From Nitrospinota bacterium (GTDB lineage: Bacteria; Nitrospinota; Nitrospinia; UBA9942): a DNA stretch of 20,505 nt. A program made the translations under genes and the position numbers. Below, piece by piece: positions 14,197 through 20,505 of this stretch. The stretch lies in contig JACRGN010000315.1 in the NCBI GenBank assembly GCA_016234205.1, forward strand, positions 1-20,505, read 5' to 3'. The notes below the pieces were generated by a model. That model was not told where the DNA came from, searched no databases, and worked only from the letters and a program-made list of their open reading frames with translations. Numbering within the stretch: position 1 is the first letter of the stretch; the number at the start of each line of letters is the position of its first letter.

Positions 14197-16821
14197 TTAA
14201 TGGACAGGGAGGACAAGGCGGAATCCGGTATAAACGGGGTTAAAATTTTCCCCAATATTCTCTCTCCCTGAATTGCGAATACTTGAACTCCACGATGCAT
14301 TATATGGGTTACGTGAATCAACTGAACCACCACGAATAACAAAACCTATACCGTTTGATGGACCTTTCGGATTGTTTTTAGGACTTTTTTTATAATAGTC
14401 ATAATCAAATCGGTCACTGCACCATTCCCATACATTTCCGCTCATGTCATAAAGTCCAAGTCCATTTGGTTTTTTCTGTTTTACTGGATGGCTCATAGCT
14501 TTTGAGTAGTGCTCACCATACCACGCATAATCTTTAAGGTCTGACTCATTGCTTGTTCCTGCCCACTTTTCCTTCTTCCCTCCACTCCTTGCTGCATATT
14601 CCCATTCCGCCTCTGTTGGCAAACGATAGTTTTTTCCTGTCTTCTGATTTAATCTACTAATGAACTCATTTGGTTTGATAGAATAAATAGCACAGTCATC
14701 ACATTGTTCTCTATCCAAGAAAGATGGAATACTCCCCATTACCTCTCTCCACTGTTTCTGTGTAACCTCTGTCTCACCCATGTAAAAGTCATCAACACAT
14801 ACCTCATGGACTGGTTTTTCTTCACTGCCCCCATCTCCAAAGGTATCTCCCATCTGATAACACCCGCCTTTGACAAAGACAAATCTCATATTAGTGATAG
14901 AGTCTAAAATTACCGTTGCTAAACTTTTAGCATAATAAGCGTCTCCCTCAGCACCTTGAATAGTGAATTTTGAAGCTACGGGTGATGCATCTGATTCAAT
15001 CTTTATGGCTGCGCTTGCAACAAGTAAATCAGGATTCTGATAATACTCCCTTGCCTTTGCCTTTGGGACAGGCACAATTGCAAACATTTCCATATCCTTA
15101 ATCACTGCTGATAAAACAAACTCTTCCTGAACAGGATAGTATTTCTCAAATTTCCACTTTATCTCTTTATTCCCTACAGGGAATTCTTGTTTGGTTAGAT
15201 TATCTCGCTGCTCAAGGAGCGGCTTAATCTGTCCTGACATATCTGCCTTTAACTGTTCTGTAATTGCTGTCTCTTTTTGAGATAATTCTGTCTTTAGTGA
15301 GGATACTTCTCTTTTTCCCTTCTCAAGCCTCTCTTTGTATTCCGGCTCTGTCTCAAACATCTTATCCATCGGAGGCTGGTTCTCTGCCTTTTTAATCTTA
15401 GGCTCATAATAGTCCTTTACAGGTTTCAGTTGTTTTGGCAGCTCTGTCTGATAATCGCTCTCAAGTTTTGCAATCATAGAGTTTAGCCTATTTACCTCTG
15501 TCTGTGCCTCTGTAATGCCAAGTGCAGATGCCGGACTGCCAAGCTCCTGTTTCATCTTTTCGGATTGGAGCTTCAGGTATGCAAGCCTCTCGTTTCTCTC
15601 CTTTTCCTGTCTTTTACTCTCCTCAGCGCCCTTCAGGGATTCTTCCTCCATCCTTTTTCTCATTTCAGCTTCTCTTTGGGCAGATTCTTCACGGAGTCTC
15701 GCCTGTTTTAAGGCAGACTCTTTTAACAGCCTTTCCCTTTCAAGCTCCCTTATCTTTGCATCCTCTTTTCTTTTCCCTGCCTCTTGTTTGAGCCTTTCAA
15801 TCTCTCTCATCTCTGCCTCAAGGGTGGATACCTCCCCCTCCGATTCTTTCTTTAGTTTTTCAAAGTCAGGTATGAATACAAAATCGCCTGTTCCGTAAAT
15901 CTTTCCTGCCTGAGGTCTCTGTTTATGCCCCTTTGACATGGCATCGCCGTAAACCTTCTTCTCAAGCTCAAGTCCCAATTCCTGTGCGGTTATGAAATCC
16001 TTGTTATTTTTGAGAGCCTCTATAAGCCTGCCTGTAAATACGGAATGACCAAAAAGCCCGCCATCCAAAACCTCTTCGTTTTCGCCTCCGGCGGTTATTA
16101 TCTGACGGACAGGCTCACGGGTAATCTCCTCAAGATATGCCAGTTTGTGGGAAGGCTCGAGTCCTGCACCCCTTGTTGAAAGGAGCAGGCCTCCAAAACA
16201 GGCATCCATTACAAAAAGGATATGTTTTGCAGGGATAAGAGGGCTTATATCAGAGCTTATCTGCTGCATGGATATGTTTTTGTGCATCTCGTTTATTTCA
16301 AGAGAGCCGTCATTGGGGATTAGATAGCCAAGTTTTTTCTGCTGCTGGGGAGAGCGGGTAATCCCATGCCCTGCAAAGTATATAAAAATCGCCTCATCGG
16401 AGCCTGCAGTGGCAAGGTCTCCTTGAAGAACCTTCATGATATTGTCCCTCGTTGCCTGCTCGTTATAGAGAGTGATAATTTTGCTGACAGGGTATCTCTC
16501 CCTTAAGACCTGCTCCACTCCTTTTGCATCACTAACGGCAAATTTGAGCTGGTTTTCGGCTTTGAGGTTCTGATAGCGGTCTATACCGATAATGACAGCA
16601 GTTATTTTGTCATAAAGGGCAAGGGTCTTTGCCGCCCCTTCGTCACGGACAGTAATACGAACACCTCTGGTATCGGGTGCAGAATGTGCTGTGCCAACCG
16701 CACAAAAAAGGAATAAAACAAAAAAGAAGAAAACTCCCCCCAGCCCCCTCTTTAATAAAGAGGGGGAGAAAGGGGGAGTTGAAAACCTGTTGCTACGACA
16801 AAAACCAATCTTATTATACAT
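14197..16821 (-). CDS. Secreted caspase-like (C14) protein with coiled coil and FGE-fold domain
   Basis: An 874-residue protein exported by a signal peptide (hydrophobic core about 30-41, cleavage near A-H-S-A48). Residues 70-315 form a caspase-like peptidase with the catalytic dyad His152 (YFAGHG) and Cys208 (VMDACFGG). A charged coiled coil follows (about 320-460 and 495-545), then a linker and a C-terminal FGE-sulfatase (SUMF1-like, C-type lectin) fold at 645-872 ('GGCYQMGD', 'YRLPTEAEWEYAARSGG', 'GLYDMSGNVWEWCSDRF', 'VIRGGS', 'GFRLV'). True formylglycine generators carry a Cys pair after RGGS; here residues 828-872 have no Cys, so this domain is a binding module rather than an enzyme. The ATG at 16821 has AAAAGGAG 8 bases before it; an earlier TTG at 16839 would place that site inside the gene. 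It starts 19 bp after the lpxA stop and is the first island gene. Confidence 0.88.
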   Translation of the reverse strand: MYNKIGFCRSNRFSTPPFSPSLLKRGLGGVFFFFVLFLFCAVGTAHSAPDTRGVRITVRDEGAAKTLALYDKITAVIIGIDRYQNLKAENQLKFAVSDAKGVEQVLRERYPVSKIITLYNEQATRDNIMKVLQGDLATAGSDEAIFIYFAGHGITRSPQQQKKLGYLIPNDGSLEINEMHKNISMQQISSDISPLIPAKHILFVMDACFGGLLLSTRGAGLEPSHKLAYLEEITREPVRQIITAGGENEEVLDGGLFGHSVFTGRLIEALKNNKDFITAQELGLELEKKVYGDAMSKGHKQRPQAGKIYGTGDFVFIPDFEKLKKESEGEVSTLEAEMREIERLKQEAGKRKEDAKIRELERERLLKESALKQARLREESAQREAEMRKRMEEESLKGAEESKRQEKERNERLAYLKLQSEKMKQELGSPASALGITEAQTEVNRLNSMIAKLESDYQTELPKQLKPVKDYYEPKIKKAENQPPMDKMFETEPEYKERLEKGKREVSSLKTELSQKETAITEQLKADMSGQIKPLLEQRDNLTKQEFPVGNKEIKWKFEKYYPVQEEFVLSAVIKDMEMFAIVPVPKAKAREYYQNPDLLVASAAIKIESDASPVASKFTIQGAEGDAYYAKSLATVILDSITNMRFVFVKGGCYQMGDTFGDGGSEEKPVHEVCVDDFYMGETEVTQKQWREVMGSIPSFLDREQCDDCAIYSIKPNEFISRLNQKTGKNYRLPTEAEWEYAARSGGKKEKWAGTSNESDLKDYAWYGEHYSKAMSHPVKQKKPNGLGLYDMSGNVWEWCSDRFDYDYYKKSPKNNPKGPSNGIGFVIRGGSVDSRNPYNASWSSSIRNSGRENIGENFNPVYTGFRLVLPVH
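16732..16780. repeat. Palindrome inside the signal-peptide coding region
   Basis: The arm AACTCCCCC...CCCCCTCTTTA (from 16732) is mirrored by TAAAGAGGGGG...GGGGGAGTT (to 16780), about 20 paired bases around a very short loop with one 2-base indel. It is translated as the unusual Pro/Ser/Gly-rich n-region (about residues 14-30) of the caspase/FGE protein. Elements of this AACTCCCCC type are usually intergenic (from memory). Confidence 0.7.
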
Positions 16822-16839
16822 TTTACAACTCCTTTTCAA

Positions 16840-17610
16840 TTATTTTATAACCCCCCTCTGGGATTTTTCTATAAAATCTATGAGGTGTTTAATCTCCTCT
16901 CCGCCTTCAATTTCTTTTTTAATCTTTTCTATTGCCTGAGAGATATTGAGTCCTGATTGATAAAGCATTTTAAATGCCTTTTTTAAGTTATCCCTCGCCT
17001 TTGGCGGAATTCCGCTCCTCTTTAAGCCAATAGAATTAAGCCCTATCAGCTCTGCCGGATTCCCCTCTACTAAAAAATATGGAGGGACATCTTTGACAAC
17101 CCTTGACATCCCGCCTATCATTGACAGGCTTCCAATCTTTACAAACTGGTGAATGCCTGCAGCACCGCCTATTACCGCCTTATCTTCTACTGCCACATGG
17201 CCTGACAGCCCTGCATAGCTCGTAATAATTGTTTCATTCCCAATCTGGCAGTCATGGGCAATGTGTGCGTAAGCCATTATATAATTATTATCCCCAACCA
17301 CCGTTGCCCCGTTTTCCTTCATAGAGCGGTGGATTGTTACAAACTCCCTTATGATATTGTTATTGCCTATCTTTACATAGGATGGACAGTCTTTATGTTT
17401 TAAAACCTGTGGTGAACCGCCTAAAACTACACCTTGAGAAATCTTGCACCCTGTCCCTGTCTCAACCCAATCCAGACATACATGAGAGTCTATATCAGCA
17501 TTGTTTTCAATTATAACATGCTCTCCTATTACTGAAAAAGGCCCTATATGGACATTTTCCCCTATCCTTGCGTTTTTATGAACAACTGCTGTCTCGTGTA
17601 TTTCGCTCAT
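16840..17610 (-). CDS. lpxA: UDP-N-acetylglucosamine acyltransferase LpxA
   Basis: A 256-residue left-handed beta-helix enzyme that starts lipid A synthesis by moving a 3-hydroxyacyl chain from ACP to UDP-GlcNAc. Hexapeptide repeats run from about residue 8 to 190 ('ARIGENVHIGPFSVIG', 'GVVLGGSPQ', 'NNIIREFVTIHRS'). The motif 'AYAHIAHDCQIG' holds H116 and H119, the latter equivalent to the catalytic His of E. coli LpxA. The C-terminal helical part ends EKSQRGVIK. Its last 36 bp are duplicated at 10148-10183, where a displaced lpxA tail lies next to the Gfo/Idh gene, so the operon was probably lpxA-dehydrogenase-lpxI before the island entered. It is divergent from the sigma-54 regulator. Confidence 0.96.
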   Translation of the reverse strand: MSEIHETAVVHKNARIGENVHIGPFSVIGEHVIIENNADIDSHVCLDWVETGTGCKISQGVVLGGSPQVLKHKDCPSYVKIGNNNIIREFVTIHRSMKENGATVVGDNNYIMAYAHIAHDCQIGNETIITSYAGLSGHVAVEDKAVIGGAAGIHQFVKIGSLSMIGGMSRVVKDVPPYFLVEGNPAELIGLNSIGLKRSGIPPKARDNLKKAFKMLYQSGLNISQAIEKIKKEIEGGEEIKHLIDFIEKSQRGVIK

Positions 17611-17661
17611 TATAACCGATTTTTACACGATTGTAGCTGAAAAATCAAGAACAAAGACTTA

Positions 17662-17760
17662 AACACGAATGACACGAATGGACAAATTGCACGAATAACT
17701 AATCGGGAAATAATTCAGTTTTTATTTGTATCATTCGTTTATTCGTGAGATTCGTGTTCT
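17662..17760. repeat. Periodic palindrome in the lpxA / sigma-54 regulator divergent gap
   Basis: CACGAAT occurs at 17664-17670, 17673-17679 and 17690-17696, and its complement ATTCGTG at 17741-17747 and 17750-17756 with a third, weaker copy near 17733. The unit spacing is about 9 bp. The outer ends (AACACGAAT and ATTCGTGTT) match perfectly. This is the one periodic palindrome that lies between two starts rather than between a stop and a start. Confidence 0.65.
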
Positions 17761-17822
17761 AAATATCTATTTTATGATTAGGGGCTTGAAAATTTATATC
17801 AGGTGGCATAATATTACAAATC

Positions 17823-19157
17823 ATGGAAGACATATCAAAAGATCCTGGCTTTTTACAGACAGTCCTTGACAGCATACAGGACAGCATAAAGATTATTGAT
17901 AAGGATTTTAATATCCTTTTTACAAATAAGAAAGGTGAGGCTATAGCAAATAAACTCTCAAAGGATATGCTTGGTAAAAAATGCTATGAAGAGTTTTATC
18001 ACACAGGAGAGGAGTGTGCCTTCTGTGTCACCCAAAAGGTATTTGATACAGGCGAGCCTGCGGATATTACATATACAGCCAAGAAGAATGGGAAGCCCCG
18101 TTTGATGGAGATAAATGTTTATCCGCTCAGGAATGTTGAAGGCGGGATTGGGTGGGCAGTTGAGATTGTCAGAGATATAACCGAATTGAGGAAAGAAATT
18201 GCCTATGAGTCAATGTTTGAAAATATCATAAGCCAGGATGAAAGGATGCTGGAGATATTTCAGTTGATAGGCTCGGTGGCAAAGACAGATTCAACTGTCC
18301 TTATAAAGGGTGAGACAGGGACAGGGAAAGAGCTTGTGGCAAGGGCGATTCACCTTCACAGCAAGAGAAAAGATAAAAAATTTGTTGCAATAAACTGCGG
18401 TGCAATTACGGATACACTTTTGGAGAGCGAGTTATTCGGGCATGAAAGAGGTGCATTTACCGGTGCGGACATAAGGAGGATAGGAAAATTTGAGCTTGCC
18501 GATAAGGGGACAATCTTTCTGGACGAGATAGGAAATATATCAGAGGCAATGCAGGTAAAGATACTCAGGGTCCTTCAGGAGGGGGAGCTCACAAGGGTGG
18601 GCGGCAATGACCTCATACATGTGAATGTAAGAGTAATTGCGGCTACTAATATAGACCTTGAAAATGCGGTTAAAGAGAGAAAATTCCGTGAGGACTTATT
18701 TTACAGAATAAATGTGATACCAATAGAATTGCCTCCATTGAGAGAGAGAAGGGGGGATATTCCTCTGCTTGCAGACTACTTTCTTGAATACTATCGTGAA
18801 CAGATTGGCAAGGATGTGAGGACTATAGGCAAAGATGCGATGAATTCCATGATTAAATATAACTGGCCCGGCAATATAAGGGAATTAAGAAATCTAATTG
18901 AGAGGGCTGTAATACTTGCCAAGGGGAAGGAGATTGTGAGTATTGATATCCCATCTCTTAAGAGGGGTAGAATAACTGAGGATACAGGTGTCCAGCTTAA
19001 GGAATGGGTGAGGGTGTATGAAAGGGATTATCTGGCAAAGATATTGAAACAGTATAAAGGGAACTTGAGCCTGACTGCCGAACATTCAGGTATAGATACA
19101 AGAACACTATATCGCAAAATGAAGGAATATAATTTACAGAAAGAGGATTATAAATGA
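17823..19157 (+). CDS. PAS / sigma-54-activator / Fis-type HTH regulator
   Basis: A 444-residue enhancer-binding protein. An N-terminal PAS domain (about 8-122) contains a Cys cluster, C54, C65 and C68 ('GKKCYEEFYHTGEECAFC'), common in PAS sensors that may respond to redox state or bind a metal. The AAA+ domain (about 134-375) has Walker A GETGTGKE (163-170), the sigma-54 contact loop GAFTGA (210-215) and Walker B FLDEI (232-236), plus 'YNWPGNIRELRNLIERAV'. A Fis-type HTH (413-437, 'NLSLTAEHSGIDTRTLYRKM') ends it. There is no receiver domain, so the PAS domain is the likely signal input. The spacing of AGGTGG to the ATG is long (15 bases). Its stop overlaps the folE start (ATGA), so the two are co-translated. 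No -24/-12 promoter was seen nearby. Confidence 0.9.
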   Translation: MEDISKDPGFLQTVLDSIQDSIKIIDKDFNILFTNKKGEAIANKLSKDMLGKKCYEEFYHTGEECAFCVTQKVFDTGEPADITYTAKKNGKPRLMEINVYPLRNVEGGIGWAVEIVRDITELRKEIAYESMFENIISQDERMLEIFQLIGSVAKTDSTVLIKGETGTGKELVARAIHLHSKRKDKKFVAINCGAITDTLLESELFGHERGAFTGADIRRIGKFELADKGTIFLDEIGNISEAMQVKILRVLQEGELTRVGGNDLIHVNVRVIAATNIDLENAVKERKFREDLFYRINVIPIELPPLRERRGDIPLLADYFLEYYREQIGKDVRTIGKDAMNSMIKYNWPGNIRELRNLIERAVILAKGKEIVSIDIPSLKRGRITEDTGVQLKEWVRVYERDYLAKILKQYKGNLSLTAEHSGIDTRTLYRKMKEYNLQKEDYK

Positions 19158-19699
19158 AAGACATTATTAAGGAGCTTTTAATAAAACTGGGGGAAAACCC
19201 TGAGAGGGAGGGACTAAAAAGGACTCCTGAGAGGGTTGAGAAGTCACTGAGATTTCTGACAGAGGGATATGGAAAAGATGTAAAGAAGATAATAGAGAGG
19301 GCTGTGTTTGAGGAAAAATGTGATGAGATGGTGATATTAAAGGATATTGATATCTTTAGTATGTGTGAACATCACATGCTCCCTTTTTATGGAAAGTGCC
19401 ATATTGCCTATATTCCTGATGGGAAAATAGTCGGCTTGAGTAAGATGCCTCGCATAGTAGAGGTCTTCAGCAGGAGATTGCAGGTTCAGGAGAGATTGAC
19501 AAATCAAATTGCAGAATGCCTTACGGATGCCCTGAAACCAAAAGGGGTTGCGGTTGTTATAGAGGCACTTCACCTATGTATGTGTATGCGTGGCATAGAG
19601 AAGCAGAATGCCTTAACGATAACGAGTTCAATGCTGGGTGTTTTTAAAAGGGATTCAAGGACGCGGATGGAGTTTATGAGTTTTATAAAGGGGAAATGA
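19154..19699 (+). CDS. folE: GTP cyclohydrolase I
   Basis: A 181-residue FolE, which converts GTP to 7,8-dihydroneopterin triphosphate, first step to folate (and in some bacteria queuosine). Zinc ligands are C71 and H74 ('MCEHHMLPFYG') and C142 ('HLCMCMRG'). Other family segments are 'REGLKRTPERV', 'GKIVGLSKMPRIVEVFSRRLQVQERLT' and 'ITSSMLGVF'. The start overlaps the stop of the sigma-54 regulator by 4 bases. With ribBA (GTP cyclohydrolase II) in the same window, both GTP-opening routes are encoded here. The sequence after it to 19980 contains no convincing gene (an 8-bp inverted repeat ATAAGACC/GGTCTTAT at 19716-19723 and 19763-19770 may act in termination). Confidence 0.97.
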   Translation: MKDIIKELLIKLGENPEREGLKRTPERVEKSLRFLTEGYGKDVKKIIERAVFEEKCDEMVILKDIDIFSMCEHHMLPFYGKCHIAYIPDGKIVGLSKMPRIVEVFSRRLQVQERLTNQIAECLTDALKPKGVAVVIEALHLCMCMRGIEKQNALTITSSMLGVFKRDSRTRMEFMSFIKGK

Positions 19700-19851
19700 A
19701 CCCAAAAATGCGTGAATAAGACCATATATCCCTTCCGCTTGACAGTCGCTACAGGGGCATAAGGTCTTATCTAAATCGTTCGGGCATAATTTGGGATGAT
19801 TATACTGCCTACCCTGATGATTTTAATAGTTTTTTCAATGGAAATGTTTGT

Positions 19852-19880
19852 TTGACAACCCCCTAATAGCCCTATATAAT
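19852..19880 (+). promoter_or_regulatory. Consensus sigma-70 promoter for hicBA
   Basis: TTGACA (19852-19857), an exact 17-bp spacer and TATAAT (19875-19880): both hexamers match consensus. Transcription would begin near 19887, leaving a ~95-base leader that holds the palindromes TATCAATGATA (19934-19944) and AAAATTAATTTT (19952-19963) before the ribosome site. Confidence 0.85.
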
Positions 19881-19980
19881 TTTGCTAAACACAGCATAAG
19901 TATAAAAGTAAAAGTTAGCATCAAAATTAGATTTATCAATGATAGATCAGTAAAATTAATTTTATTGGAGGTGTAATTAG

Positions 19981-20181
19981 ATGCGGATTGAAATAGAACT
20001 TGAAGACGACGGTCGTTGGATAGCAGAAGTGAAGGATTTGCTTGGTGTGATGGGGTATGGTCAAAGTCGCGAAGAAGCAATTTCCAAAGTAGAAGCTTTG
20101 GCTCTTCGTGTGATAGCAGATCGTTTAGAACATGGAGAATCTATTCCAGAGTTAAATGAACTTTTCGCGGTACCGGCATGA
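19981..20181 (+). CDS. hicB: HicB-family antitoxin
   Basis: A 66-residue solo HicB domain (partial RNase H fold): MRIEIELEDDGRWIAEVKDL, 'GVMGYGQSREEAISKVEALAL', ending VPA. It would bind and block HicA. No extra DNA-binding HTH or ribbon-helix-helix domain follows, unlike larger HicBs, so autoregulation through its own DNA-binding domain is doubtful. GGAGG at 19967-19971 lies 9 bases before the ATG. It overlaps hicA by 4 bases (ATGA). Antitoxin-first order is common for this class. Confidence 0.88.
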   Translation: MRIEIELEDDGRWIAEVKDLLGVMGYGQSREEAISKVEALALRVIADRLEHGESIPELNELFAVPA

Positions 20182-20396
20182 GTCAATGGCCTTCTACAAA
20201 GGCACGTCGTGTATTATCAGCACTATTGCGTATTGGTTGGAGCATCAAGCGTCATGATAAAACTTCACACAGAGTCCTTTCTAAACCAGGATGGCCAGAT
20301 TATATTTTTGCATTTCACGATAGGGAGGAGATAGGACGTCGTATGCTTGCTCGTATAGCCAAACAGGGTCTGCGACAAAAAAGTAGGTATATTTGA
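20178..20396 (+). CDS. hicA: HicA-family mRNA interferase toxin
   Basis: A 72-residue HicA with the dsRNA-binding-like fold: 'STKARRVLSALLRIGWSIKR' (helix, strand), then 'DKTSHRVLSKPG' carrying the catalytic His31, and 'IGRRMLARIAKQGL'. HicA cleaves mRNA and halts growth unless neutralised. All family elements look present, so this module appears functional, in contrast to the dead vapC module at the other end of the window. Confidence 0.88.
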   Translation: MSQWPSTKARRVLSALLRIGWSIKRHDKTSHRVLSKPGWPDYIFAFHDREEIGRRMLARIAKQGLRQKSRYI

Positions 20397-20421
20397 CTTT
20401 CTCCTTTAATTTGAGTATAAT
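20393..20421 (+). promoter_or_regulatory. Sigma-70 promoter of the gene starting at 20470
   Basis: TTGACT (20393-20398), a 17-bp spacer and TATAAT (20416-20421). It begins inside the last codons of hicA. Start of transcription is expected near 20428, about 42 bases before the ATG. Confidence 0.75.
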
Positions 20422-20446
20422 CTGAATGCCCTATGGCAATCAGATT
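20419..20446. promoter_or_regulatory. Palindrome overlapping the -10: candidate operator
   Basis: AATCTGA (20419-20425) pairs with TCAGATT (20440-20446), and TGCC (20427-20430) with GGCA (20435-20438), around CTAT; only the central A/A pair mismatches. Because it overlaps the -10 and straddles the expected transcription start, it is better placed as a repressor site than as an RNA hairpin. Confidence 0.5.
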
Positions 20447-20469
20447 AACAATTAAAAGGAGGAAGGATT

Positions 20470-20505
20470 ATGCAAGAAGCGATTAAAGATATGGAGCTTC
20501 AAAAA
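20470..20505 (+). CDS. Unknown gene, first 12 codons
   Basis: An ATG at 20470 follows AAAAGGAGG by 7 bases and opens MQEAIKDMELQK to the window end. The strong promoter, palindrome and ribosome site make a real gene likely. The product cannot be identified from 12 residues. Confidence 0.6.
   Translation, partial: MQEAIKDMELQK

Larger units (their letters stand above)
10148..16875. mobile_element. Accessory island integrated at the lpxA 3' end
   Basis: A 36-bp perfect direct repeat covers the last codons and stop of lpxA at 16840-16875 and recurs at 10148-10183 as part of a displaced, degenerate lpxA tail. Between the copies lie genes not belonging to lipid A or riboflavin synthesis: a caspase/FGE-fold protein, a UPF0020-type methyltransferase, an IS1182 fragment and a RAYT element. 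This is the footprint expected of an element that entered the 3' end of lpxA and rebuilt it, or of recombination that brought in a new lpxA with linked cargo. No integrase is present, so the mover is lost or acted from elsewhere. Confidence 0.6.

Noticed and set aside
14085..14342. 85-codon minus-strand frame overlapping the caspase/FGE 3' end
   Set aside because: It mostly shadows the FGE domain in another frame and then reads through the hairpins.
17761..17822. Sigma-54 (-24/-12) promoter ahead of the regulator
   Set aside because: No GG-N10-GC pattern with the expected flanks was seen.
19715..19865. 49-codon open frame after folE with protein-like composition (RYRGIRSYLNRSGIIWDDY)
   Set aside because: It has no start codon or ribosome site, ends in the hicBA promoter and matches no family I know; at most a remnant.

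Overview
The window is a stretch of chromosome from a Gram-negative, lipid A-making bacterium. lpxA and lpxI are both present, and LpxI rather than LpxH is used. Genes are rather AT-rich, start mostly on ATG with AGGAGG-type ribosome sites, and include a sigma-54 enhancer-binding regulator. The gene style (lpxA/Gfo-Idh/lpxI/ribD-E-BA-H/nusB in one direction, toxin-antitoxin remnants, caspase-FGE proteins) fits an uncultivated Nitrospirota- or Desulfobacterota-like anaerobe. That placement is an inference; no rRNA or tRNA gene is present to settle it.

Layout. 1-2050: the start of a minus-strand XRE regulator faces a plus-strand pair of lipoprotein genes (unknown family, then GNA1162/DUF799), with two matching palindromes in the promoter gap; a frameshifted small ORF follows. 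2056-2503: a DUF104-type antitoxin with a vapC toxin that has lost its middle. 2577-10078 (minus strand): a long co-directional run Gfo/Idh dehydrogenase - lpxI - ribD - ribE - ribBA - ribH - nusB - M17 N-domain protein - metallophosphoesterase. It combines lipid A synthesis, a complete riboflavin pathway from GTP and ribulose-5-P, and an antitermination factor. 10148-16840: an accessory island between lpxA and its presumed former neighbour, the Gfo/Idh gene. It carries a caspase/coiled-coil/FGE-fold protein, an unusual 719-aa UPF0020-type methyltransferase, a truncated IS1182 transposase and a RAYT (Y1 tyrosine transposase) element. A diverged, frameshifted second copy of the lpxA 3' end lies at the far edge. 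16840-17610: intact lpxA. 17823-19699: sigma-54 regulator translationally coupled to folE. 19852-20396: hicB-hicA with a near-perfect sigma-70 promoter. 20393-20505: promoter, palindrome and first 12 codons of a further gene.

The most striking structure is not a gene. Almost every non-overlapping junction in the minus-strand run holds its own palindrome. Several are built of a short unit (7, 8 or 9 bp) repeated in tandem and then repeated again as its complement; each junction has a different unit but the same architecture, fitted between one stop codon and the next start. A second class consists of hairpins headed by GTAG in inverted pairs, the signature of REP sequences, in the same window as a RAYT transposase. 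The second strong signal is the island itself: it sits exactly at the lpxA stop codon with a 36-bp perfect direct repeat and a displaced lpxA tail, the pattern left by integration into a gene 3' end.
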